NCBI GenBank assembly: GCA_026874595.1
Contig: CM049315.1
Location: forward strand, 74,600,401 to 74,664,400
Direction: 5' to 3'
Length of the DNA: 64,000 bases
DNA from: Sipunculus nudus
Taxonomy: Eukaryota > Annelida > Sipuncula > Golfingiida > Sipunculidae
The position numbers were made by a program, and so were the translations under genes. Shown here one piece after another: positions 1-11,800 of the stretch. Under the pieces are notes generated by a model. That model was not told the origin of the DNA, made no database searches, and saw nothing but the letters and a program-made list of their open reading frames with translations. Positions within the stretch are counted from its first letter, which is position 1. Each line of letters opens with the position of its first letter.

Positions 1-2542
1 CTCCATCTGCACATGTGATCTGTCCGCTATACTACAGCTTCATTTGCATCTTATATACAGTATCCATGATAGCTTAAAGACTGATATTATAAATAATTAC
101 ATACATTTTGGGTTATCTGAAAACCAAATATTGATATTATAAATCATATCTAATCTTTTGTATTGTCTGCCAATAATAAACCAAACATTTTCCATTCCTC
201 CAGTTTTCCATGGACTCTTATAGGTTATTAGTCAAATTGATGAGACTTTGCTTGCAAATTAAATTATCAATTTACTAATGAATAAACTCCTGTGCAGAAT
301 ACTGTTTGGTAAGACTGCAAAATTGTTTAGCAACATTTTATTCCTCTGACATTAGAGTGTCTGTGAACAGCATACTGACTGTCAGAGTGCCATAACATCC
401 TTCAGCGCGGAATGCACTTTAAGGCACTATGAGGGTGCAGATTTTTTTGTCATTTCTGACAATGCCTCATGGCCTACAAGTATGCTGTCACTTGACATAA
501 ACCAGACCAATCGTTGGCTTTTTAGTATATTTTCTAACAACACCAAACATGAGGGAGAAAAGTTCCGTTTTATCTCAGCATATTGGTAAATCCCTCTGCA
601 TGTTTGTTGAATTACCGAACGCATGTATGCAAGTGCGGCTTGCACGGGTTATTTGACGGTCAACATGTACGCAATTCAAGAAATGACTCCTTACTATAGA
701 GGCTGACTTTCAGTTTGGTTGTGAGTTCACAAGTATTCTTTTGTGTTAATTCATCATTCGTAGCCTAATGTTAAGACTATGGGCAAGTGGTTTACAACAA
801 TATGAATGCAACATGTTGAGAGACCACTGCAATGCATTCCTTGATATGACTTGTATCATGACTCAAGTGAGGCTTACCAGGTGCCTACTGAGTCGGGTTG
901 TCACGGCTAAAAATTGGAGTGCTCAGGAAACACTAAAAAAGTGAAAAATCGCGCAAATTAAACTTGCAGATATGAAACACACCACAGTATTAGTCCAGTA
1001 ATTATTGAATCCAACTTTATATTTAACTACAATGACTCTAAAAATTGCAAAAGTCCCACTGGATCCATCATTCAACCAAATCCACAGCAAAATTCTCTGG
1101 GGTCTTCCTTATTCGTTCCTGCATGCTCCATGCATGGAAAACCTGAAATCTAAAAGACTGAGTAATATTATATTTTTACAATCAAATAAATTCATCATAA
1201 CCTTGATTTAGCAAATCTATTATATTACATTGATTTAACTTTTGAAAAAAAAAAAATTGTTATGATTTTTATATGCCCATCAGTGACAGGATATGTTTTA
1301 TACCCTTGGTCTGTTCATCTGTCTGTTAACTTTAGTGTTTTTTGAGATAACTTACCAGGGCTTTGATGGATTTTCACAAAATTATATAACTACTTAATAT
1401 TAGATTTTCTTGCCTGATTTTAATCATAGGCAGAACCAATGCATGCTTAATGAAGTGAGAGGACACCAGACTACATTTTTGGTGTCACCGCGATAACTCA
1501 TTACCAGGAATATGATCGATTTTGATAAAATTCAACAGAAATATTAACCAACATAATATCTCACCTAAATTCCATTCCCAGTTAAATCTATGCATATTTT
1601 ATGATGTCATAGGTCGCCAGACTTGGTGGCATTGTGATGACTAGCTGAAAAACTTATATATTTTCATGAAACTCATAAAATTTACCAAAAGTGTTTCTCA
1701 CCTGAATTAAATTCTCAGCAAAATAAAATTCTAAGAAAAATATTCAATGAGGTCAGAGGTCACAAGACATGATGCATGTATTATATGCCATTGTGGTGTT
1801 GTTGTTTATCAATACCTCTGCCAAAGAGGTAATGTTTTCACTTCTGGCTGTTTTTTAGTTTGCTGGTTTGTTAGTTTGTTATATCCACAACATTTTGTGA
1901 AAGGTTATGATGTTGGCCAGGAGAAAAAAATGTTATATTTTTATGTGAATCCAGATAAAGGGACAGATTGTTAGCAGAGGTATGCACTTTGTTAACTGCC
2001 ATTCTGGACCAGTTATCTGTACAGAAATGTGTTGTCCATCTCTTGAAGCAGGGTTCATCACATGCATGTCCGTGACCCTTGTATAATATTGTACTTGAGC
2101 TCAACACATCTGCCTTATCAATTCAGTGTACATTGCTATGGGATTTTCACCGGCCTATACTTGTGTTATCAGCTGTTCAGGATGTCTCGTCTGTGATCAT
2201 CATGTAATATTGTCTGTAACTACTTCCAGTACATACTCATACCCAGATACTGTATCAGTCAGTTTACATAGTCTGATGGCGTATGTAACACACCGGGGAT
2301 ATACTACCTAGATCTAGTTCTGAGACTGACATCATGTTATTATGACTCTACTTTAAAAACAGTGTCCAGTAGTGAATCCCTGGTCTGTCCTTCCATACAT
2401 CAGTGACGCTCTCTTTCACGTGGTTTATCTAAAAAAATTTCCATTTAATCTTTCTCAAAGTCTTAGGGATAATTGGTGTCTATGAGGATTCCTAAACTAT
2501 AAAATTACAGACCTGTCTCAATGACAATATGGACACCAGAAC

Positions 2543-2937
2543 AGGCCTCTGTGGCTCAGGGATAGAGCACACGACTCAAAGCCAGATGTGGAGTTCGAAT
2601 CCTAGCTGAGGTGGTGATTTATTTTATGGTTGACCCCCACCCAGGGTGAGCTTTCTGCAAGCTCAATGGAAATACCATGCCTGATGGCCGTGTTTCACTC
2701 ACAAACAGGTGCACCCTTCAGGGGTTCCTGGATGGTATGACCCAACTTGAACAATGGGGACAATTACACACCCAGTGCCCACAGGTGCAGTAGTCACCAG
2801 GCCTGGCTAACACCGGGATATTAATATAAGAGGAAGTGTGTGATACTGTCCTGTCAGGTTGTCCGATATTTGTATGGAATTCTGCAGATGTATATATACT
2901 TAGTTAAGCTGGCATTAAAAACAATGGAGGTTATTAA
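2543..2937 (+). repeat. tRNA-derived SINE, copy 1
   Basis: The tRNA-like head has an A-box-like tggctcagggatagagc and a B-box-like gttcgaatcc. The body has the markers acccccacccagggtgagc, cactcacaaac and ggggttcctgg, and the tail ends ctctgcagatgta...ttaag..agcattaaaaa.tggaggt. The same layout recurs at five other places in this window. Confidence 0.8.
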
Positions 2938-3604
2938 CTACAACATCAAAATTTAAAATTAAAAAAAAAAATACAGCACATGGTTTTTGATCTCTAACGT
3001 CACAAATTTTATCGAGCATAAGGTTAAGTAGCCAAGTGATGAAGTAATTGAAGTTTATTGTTGAAGATCCACAGTTTATCCCTTGGGCCACAATGGTGGA
3101 GATTAAAAGATATTCATGAATATTCATGAGGGGTCACCCTGTGTTGTGTAATTGAATGGTGTTAAAGGTTGAAAATTGATTTCCATAATATTATATGAGA
3201 GTTGAACTTCTATGTACTCAGTAAATGGCTTCCAAACGGAGTGATATATGAAGGTTGTAGAGGTTATTGCTGCATGTCAAGTCAATGACCGGGTAATCTG
3301 AAAGAATATGGAGATTTTGTTGCAATGGTATATTGGAAATTTGAATAAAAAGATAATAATAAAATTTTGAGGTATTGTCATGTAGTTTAATATTAGTCAG
3401 CTTAAAAGTTGCTTACTGTAATACTTGGTGCTTAAAATGATGTACCTTTTAAAAAATTAATTATTTCAAAATGTTACAAAATCATGTGAAAATGAATTAA
3501 AACTTCAGAAAGCTTTCTGTACCAGTTTTTTTTTATTAATGTATACTTTAATATGAATTTAAAACAACTATTGGTTGATTTAGATATATTTTTTTGTCAA
3601 TAAT

Positions 3605-4260
3605 GATGCTTTAAGGAGCTGTCAGTATTTCTTGGGAAAAAATGCTTTTTGGGAAAGATTTTTTAACAACTGATTGGCACTCTTGGTTCTCACAGCAATC
3701 ATTAGTTGTCCTGCGGGAGACGGTTTCCTCTCGTGTTTTCTCCTTTGCTGGGTGGGCCAACATCCCGATGCTTAACGGAGGCACTTCAAATTCCCACATC
3801 AAGTGGAATGATTACCTGGCACTATCAGAGGTTGTAGCGTATGATAATCAAAAGAACGTAAGATCCGCAAACACTAGCGGGATAAAAGAGTTTAGCCCTT
3901 GAAAAGACAGGTATAAGAAGGACAAGCCAAAAAGCTCACCCTTAGCGACCAGGGCATTCTGTACACTAAGGTTTCTTTCAAGTACAGCTTTAACGTAAAC
4001 ATCATTATATACACTACTGTTCACAGCATCACAATAGAGGAGAGTTCACAGGTGGGGTGAAAACCACAGGTAGATATGATACATCATTGTTACCATACAG
4101 CGTCGCTGCCTTGTAACCCAAGGGTGACAGGGGTATGAACTCCCCACCCTCACAAGGTCAGGAACCCCACTCTCGTTACCAGCTCATAAGGCCTATAATG
4201 TACTCCGATGTTCAGGAGTTGAGGTCAGCTGCATGATGCGCATTTTCAAGCTTCAGTTAA
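3605..4260. other. Unexplained high-complexity block
   Basis: Less AT-rich than its surroundings, with open frames on both strands (3642-3902 plus, 86 codons; 3611-3802 minus, 63 codons) but no recognised protein similarity. It could be a transposon relic or an unrecognised exon. No terminal repeats were found. Confidence 0.35.
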
Positions 4261-4439
4261 CTGGTTGTTAACAGTACAGGATGCACTGACATGATACATA
4301 ACTGTATATTTTAGTGAAGAAATTGATTATCAAATCATATTTGATGATTGGAAGAAAAAAGAACAATTTTAGATTACTAATTAATTAATTTTTGTACTTT
4401 TATATAAGTATTTGCTGTATAGAATTATATCTAAATATT

Positions 4440-4735
4440 GATCAAGTAAATTCAGTCAGACCAATACATCACGCTGAAAGGTCACAGTAGCTGCTGTGTA
4501 GCTGACACTTGTTCGCTGCACAAGGTTCAGTTTAAATGTTGTTTCCTACTCTGTTTCCCATCTTTCTTAAATATCTGACTGGAATAGGATATAATTTTTC
4601 TGGATAATATGAATTCTTTGCATGTAACAACATAATTATCTGTGATCAAATATGCAAAAATGCAAACAGGTATGATCAGTTATGAAAGAATTTGACCAGT
4701 CATCAATATAATCGATTGATTTTGCACACCACTGG
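4440..4735 (+). repeat. Dispersed repeat family A, copy 1
   Basis: An approximately 300-bp sequence with recurrent blocks: agtaaattcag, gaaaggtca, ttgacacttgttcgctgcacaa, cccatctttctta, gattatgaaagaaaac and atcaatata.tcgatt. Other copies are at 7555, 27925, 14820 (reversed) and 58035 (reversed). No protein is encoded, so the family is probably non-autonomous. Confidence 0.65.
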
Positions 4736-5069
4736 TACATATACTAAAAATGTGATATGGTCGGTTATATAATAAAATTGTAGAAAATCCTAATGGAGTC
4801 AACAGATATGTCTGTCAGTATGTAATAAATGACATGGGATATAAGATTTGGCTACAAAATGCCTTAGGACAGATTAGCACATTGACTTAATGGTTGGCTA
4901 AGTGGACAAAATGTCACAATTTATCTAAAATACTTGATGACAATAGCTAACTCATCACTTCAGTATGTTTAAGTCAGTGTGACTGTGTTCTAGACATTTG
5001 TGTTAACTGGATAACTGTATCTTTGATAATATATAAATATACATATTTATGACTTAAATATATGATGTG

Positions 5070-5071
<2 letters not shown>

Positions 5072-5127
<56 letters not shown>
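5072..5127. repeat. (TA)n microsatellite
   Basis: About 28 uninterrupted TA dinucleotides. The open frame across it is an artefact of the repeat. Confidence 0.95.
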
Positions 5128-5131
<4 letters not shown>

Positions 5132-5748
5132 CAGTTTACCAAAATACTATATGTTAATACAGTCAAGCTTGCTAAGAGTTGTATCAATCATTAGAAAATC
5201 CTGTTGTTATTCATTAAATCTGAAATACCAACATTTCCTTTACATTAATAATTTCCTGTAACAATAATTAATTGGACTGCTGAAAATCATTTAGTGGGCT
5301 AATACATGAACTACATCATGATATCCCAAACCCCTAAATAGGAAATTTTATTAATTTGTTGCAACAAAATATTAAATTTCAATTAAAAGCAAGAAAGAAA
5401 CATGGTTGAGACAGACAAAAAACAGCTATTCATACATTGTCTAAAAAGTATTGTTTCCAGTTGCTTTAAATAATGCACTCTTTTGTATAGATATATATTA
5501 TTTTAGTAATATTAGAATTGTGAATGGAATGAATGAACATTTCATCTGTATTGGGTCTTAAATTTTGAGTTTCTTCTAAATGAAAGGGTTTTTGTTAGGG
5601 ATGTTGCCATCAGTGTCAGGACTGTGACCCTAGGCTGTTTGACCATGACAATGGTGAACAGGATTTAATCCATTACCCTAGGGCTGTGTACAGTATTTAA
5701 ACTTCACTTTTACTGCTAAAAGTTCAGAGATTTTCTCTTCTTTTCCAG

Positions 5749-5823
5749 GTCAAGAGGGCTTTGCTGGACTTCACCAAGGCCATCCACCTGAGGCCTGACG
5801 TCAACCACTACTACATGTACAGA
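5749..5823 (+). CDS. TTC6: TTC6-like exon 1 of 16 in window
   Basis: The acceptor is ttttccag before 5749 and the donor is gtaagt at 5824. The exon has 25 codons in phase 0, including ALLDFTKAIHLRPD, the second helix of a TPR. The pyrimidine-rich acceptor shows that this is an internal exon, so the gene begins upstream of the window or in unrecognised exons before 5749. Confidence 0.8.
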
Positions 5824-8800
5824 GTAAGTACCTTTGTCTCCTCATCTTCAGCCTCGTTGACGAGTCAATATTGACCTTACTCATCTCTGTTGAGATGCAG
5901 AACAGAATGGACCATGTCAGCTCTACAGCTTGTGGTGAGATGGTGAAACCTTACATTATTAACGACTCACCTGGATGCGAGCTCACATGAAAAAAGTGAT
6001 GCAGGTCAACCTGACTCCATGGATACTCAAGATGATGAAGATGATAAAAGTGATTAGAATAAAATTAATTATGTATGAGCTTGTTTATTTACTCGCCGTT
6101 AGTAACGGATCAATTTTCACAAACAGAAAAAAACACGTAGCCTAAGGTGGTTGGTTTTATATGTGCTTTGATATCATTGTTGAATGTGAATAGATTATTT
6201 TGGTGCCCCTCACATGTTGTAAACACCTGGATATAAACAAAATAACAGTCTGTGTGCGGAAGGATTGGCACTTTCTGAACTAATTTTACAAAAGGTTGAA
6301 GGGATTATCTTAGTTGATAGACATCATTTTTAGGAATAAGCCCCTTTAATATTCATTTTTAATTCAGAGTTAAACCTTAACTTGACAGATGTGTTCAGAT
6401 TGATAATTCATTAATTATCCAATTAAATCTATGAAGCTGCTGTAAACTTTCATTATCCCTGTATTTTCTGTCTCTCATGAAGACAAAGAAAAGAAATGAA
6501 ATAATTTAGCCGACTGTCCCCTGAGATCAGAGATGGAATTAACAAAGTTTACTTTACCTGTCTGCGTGTGTCTGTGTGAGATTTGACCAGGCTACAATAT
6601 TGACTCCGTCTGTCCTGGGTCTTAAAGTTAGAGCTAGGACTTATAATATTGACCCAGTCTGTCTCTGACAGACTTTGTGAGATAGCAATAGATATATCAT
6701 AATATTAACTTTCTGATGCAACTTTGGAGAAGAAATCATTAGGGGTATTATATAAACATCAGGGATATTTTATTAACATCGGGATATTATATCCAATTCA
6801 AGGATATTATATCAATATAAGGGATATTATTTTAACATCAAGGATTTCATTTTAACATCAGGGATATTATTTTTACATCAGAGATATTATTTTAACATAA
6901 GGGATATTATATTAACATCAGGGATATTATTTTAACATCAAGGATATTGTATTAACATCAGGGATATTATTTTTACATCAAGGATATTATTTTAACATTA
7001 GGGATATTATTTTAACATCAGGGATATTATATCCATATCAGGACTATTATTTTAACATCAGGAATATAATATTAACATCAAGGATATTGTATTTACATCA
7101 GGGATATTATATTAACTTCAAAGATATTATTTTAACATCAGGAATATTATTTTAACATCAGGAATATTATTTTAACATCAGATATATTATATTAAAATCA
7201 GAGTTGTTTGTTGTTCTATGTATAGGGCCAACTTGTATTGAAGATGGGCAACCTTGACCTTGCAGCATTTTGTGTCCGGTAAGTGATTCTCATGGTTCAT
7301 GAATATTCCTGAAAGCCCTAGAATAATACATAATTAGGTTTATGCCACATATATTCTAAGATATACCTAAAACACCTTGTCATGGTAATAGATATGCATA
7401 ATGGCCTATTGTTAGTCATAATTTTACACATCTTGGAACAAAAAGTGTTTGACTTTATATGAATTAATGGTTTTAATCAGTCATATTCTATGATTGAAAG
7501 ATAAAGCCAACTGATGTTTAATTATTGATAAATTATTATGTAAAGAATGATACCTAAAATATTTACCGAGTAAATTCAGCCTAATTTGTACATCATGCGG
7601 AAAGGTCAAGTAAATGACTGGGTTGTTGACACTTATTTGTTTGACAATAATAAATTTAAATGATTTTTTGCTGTTTTGTATCCCATCTTTCTTTTATCTC
7701 TGTCAAAATAATAATATTTGATGCGGATAATATAACTTCTTTGGATGTGCATACATAATCGTTTATGATCGATTTTGCAAAAAATCAATTTATTTAATTG
7801 ATTATGAAAGAAAACAACCAATCATCGATATAACTGATTAATTGGCACTCCACTAATATGAATGATCATATTTTATTCAAGAGAACATATTTTGGATGAG
7901 TACAGTAGGTTGGTGCTCTTGGAGCCCCTCCTTGTATGTTCTATGGGATCATTTGCTTTGAAACAACATTCTAATTAGGGACATAGTCCAGTCAGTGCCC
8001 AGTCTGTCACCTTTCCATACCCCCTGCCCTGCTAGTCCAATTGTGCAACTGAATCTGTCTGTAGCCCCCTTACCCCACCCCACCCCTTTGTGTGGCTCAT
8101 TTTTGTTTCCTCTTAAGCGCCCCCTCCCAACCCCTCCTGTGATGCTTTGTGAACTTTTGAATACTGGATTAGTCTCATCCTTACCCTCAACTGGGAAAGA
8201 CATTTTACACAATGTAGGGCAGTTATAATGGAGCCAGTGGACCAGTAGAGAAAAATTTCTTTCTGATGATGGCAATATTCTCTAGCACTGTTTCCTATGA
8301 TGGAGAAATACTCCAGTACTTTTTACTATAATGGAGATATGCTCTAGCACTGTTTACTCTGATAGAGACATGCTCCAGTACCTATTACTATAATAGAGAT
8401 ATTCTCTAGCACTGTTTACTATAATGGAGACATTCTCCAGTACTTATTACTATAATGATGATATTCTATAGTACTTTTTAATGAAAGAGATGTTCTCTTG
8501 TTTTTTTACTGTGATGGAGACATTCTGAGAGTATGTTTTACTATAACAGAGATATTCTTTTGTGCTTTGTTTTGCTTTTTTAAGGCATTTAATTATTTAA
8601 ATATACCCCCCCCCCCCCCGTTTGCTAGAAAAAATGGCAAAAATAAATGCACAACCCAGGAGGACAAATGAAAACCCTAAAAAAAGGACCTCAGGTCTGA
8701 AAAAGGGGGGGTCCAGGCGGCAAAATTTTGTATGAAGCCCTTTAAAAAACGTTTCTGATGGAAAAAGGAGGGTCCGGACCCCCTGGACCTCCCCCCCCCC

Positions 8801-11800
8801 CCCCCCCCGGATCCACTTCTGTATGCTATGCCCAACTATTTGCACCACTGTAACCGCTGCACGAAACCGCAGTTGTCCGTCAGCCCACCAGGTGGTGCTA
8901 TCTCTGTGGAATTCCCTCATGCATAATATTTAACCACCCCCTGTTTGAATACACAGAATGCAGTCCTAACCTTTCAGGACAGTCTCTGAACTAACTTGCT
9001 GTGGCCTGAGGTTAGTTAATTATCCCCTACTGTTTGCAGATTTCCTCTCTTGCAACGAGTTCTGCCTGGGCTCAGCAATCTTTGTCTACACTCTGAGCCA
9101 ATCAAATTTTGTCTTAGAGCTCTGCATGGGTGCAGTCATTTTTGTGTAAATGCTGAGCCAATCAGATTTTGTCTTACCCAGCATCAGTTTGCTGGGTGTT
9201 TGGCAGCTTGCCAAACCTGAAAAATCCTCCCATTTCTTACAGCAGATGAGTAGGTCTTAGGGAGGTCACAAGCCGTGTTCAGAGTGTAATACACTAACAA
9301 CTCCAGCAAGAATCTTGCATCCTAATTTTTTGCATGTAAATGGTAGATTGTTTATGTTTCTAGCTGTTTGATTGTATCAAAATCAATTTATATAATTGAT
9401 TAACATATTATGTAAAGTGACCATGTCAGTTATAGCATTTGGGTTTTATGGACCATCAGCTGGGTGTTGTACTGTGCTGACATCTATAGGGAGATATAGT
9501 AATCAGTGGCAGAACTGACTTTGCCCTGAATGTCGATGTATGCTGTCATCTACTGGCAGGTATGGGTACCAGGGGCCATAATGGTTGTTTGTCAAATTGC
9601 TTCACTAAAATTCTCTGTATAACATCCATGAAAATCCTGAAGTGCTGTCTCACAGTGGACAGTTTTAACTGTGTTCATATATAAACCTTTTTGATTTTGA
9701 ATGTTTCATTATTACAAGACATGAGAGGTTAGAATAATTCTGGATTTCTTATATACTGTGGAAGTGATTTTGTTAGCAGGTTTAATAATGCACTTTTCAC
9801 GGGATTCACTTAATTAAGAACACGTGTGTTAGAGTAGTCATGTTACTTGTAATAAGATTTCATAGCAAGTGATATCTTAGCTGAAAACCACTCTGCTTAA
9901 TAGTAATTTGTAGAAACAACTGTGAAACAAATAGACTTTGAAGCCCTTTAGAACCACCCTCCAAATGTCTTTGAAGTAAGACTGAGAGCCAGCCGCAATT
10001 GTGGTCAGCTCTATTTGTTGTTCTCACATAGCAGGCGGACTCTAATTAGCAATCACAGTTGCTGTTGTTGAGTAGTTCTACAATTTACTCATATGTCAAA
10101 CAGAATGGCTGGGTGCAGTACCATAGCATCATCAAATGTAATTAGTCCTGGTAATTACGTATTGTTTACACCGTGCAATCACTGTACCCACTACCCTGTA
10201 GCATATACAAAGTCATTCAAAGCTTGTTAGGTTGAAGGTAGGTTGCGTTACAAACCTATCTTTTTTGAAATCATTTAAATATTTTGATATATTTGATACA
10301 AATTGAATTCCCCATACATATTGATTTGCCTGAAAATTCAAACTTTGCTGATGCTGTAAAATAGAAAAAGCGCATAAACTAAGATGTGCTCAATTGAACA
10401 CTTCCACAGTATTGTAAAACAAGTCTTAAATGAGCATTTGGATGCCATAAATTTGAGTGGCCATAAATCAAAACTAGTAATCTGCATTCTAATGAATACA
10501 ATCCTCCACCATGTGTGCATTCACTTATTGGGCCCATATTCCCAGGTTCATTTATGTATAAGTGACTGTGCATTTGTGACTATTCTGAGATGATGTTCCT
10601 GGATCCTGATTGTGTGGTGGATCCACACCATTATTTAATTGATTCTTTTCTCTTTCTTGGCCCATTCCTGAAATGCCCTGAAACTTTCAAGAGATTCTGT
10701 TCATGAATGCATGAGTTATGATGTGAACAAACACACAAGCACAAAAATACACAAACACACAAATGGAATAAATGCATACCCTTCTGGCAGAGGCAAAAAC
10801 TGACCAGTGCTGTCCAATTTATCTGTTGTTATGCCAAGTTTAAAGTTTAGACCACCTCTGTATGAAAAACCACTTTTGAATTAAGACTACTTTTTGCCAG
10901 TCCACGTTTCACTATATATATATAAAAATCAAATGATGGATTGAGGATTTTAATATCAACTGATTATTTGCCCACAGCTAACCCAAGCTAGCCTAACCAT
11001 TTACTGTGACTCTGACTCATAGAGCACAGAACTCAAACCAAGGTTGTGAGTTCAGATCTCACCCAGGGTGTGCACTCTGCAGGCTTATTGGGAAGGCTGT
11101 GCCCCACAGCTGTGTATCACTCACAAACAAATGCGTCTTTGAGGGGTTTCTTAGTGCTATTGCCAAGCAGTGGGTATGATTACACACCCAGGATTGGCAG
11201 GTGCAGTAGACACTGGGCCTGGGTGACACCAGGGTACAAAATAAAATGATAGGAAGCGAATGCTACTGCCCTGTCATGTAGTTCCAAACAGAAATGGAAA
11301 CTCTGCAGATGTACATACTTAGATTAAGAATTAGATAAGAGAGCAAAAAAAAGGCCATTAACTCCACACAAAAAAATCTTTAAAAAAAAGTGCATGGTGA
11401 AGTTCTGCCATCCCCTGAAGTCTTAGCAATTGGTGCAGAAAAAAGAGGATGCTAACTGATGACTTAATGAATGACACCTTCATGAAATTACACTTTGTAA
11501 TTTTTTTTTAAAGCTGGGTTTAGACATCTTAGACACCAGGGTGTGACATCTGAGTTCCTGTGACACTATTACCAGGGCGCTTCACATGCTGTCACACCAT
11601 CAGTCACCATAAGCACCATGGTGTTTTTGTCTGTGAAACTGTTACACCACCTCCCAGTAGTTAGACTTGTACCTCTTGTATTTATGTGCAGGTTACTAGT
11701 CTAGTCAGAAATCTGGGTAGTAGTTCAAAGCAGTTTGCTTTATTTATGGTCGTTGATTGGGGTCATCATGTGAAAATGTATAGCGAATTAAAAAGATTGT

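Larger units (their letters stand above)
1..5748. other. Upstream of the first recognised TTC6-like exon: no gene seen
   Basis: AT-rich sequence, probably an intron of the TTC6-like gene because its first visible exon has an acceptor. I found no TPR-coding segment here. It holds a reversed repeat fragment near 1790-2000 (tacctctgccaaagaggtaa), a SINE (2543-2937), an unexplained higher-complexity block (3605-4260), a dispersed repeat (4440-4735) and a TA microsatellite. Confidence 0.5.

Noticed and set aside
2543-2620. tRNA genes at the SINE heads (also 20009 and 26068)
   Set aside because: A and B boxes are present but the cloverleaf is degenerate, and the sequence continues into a shared SINE body.
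5067-5261. 64-codon plus-strand frame
   Set aside because: Generated by the TA microsatellite.
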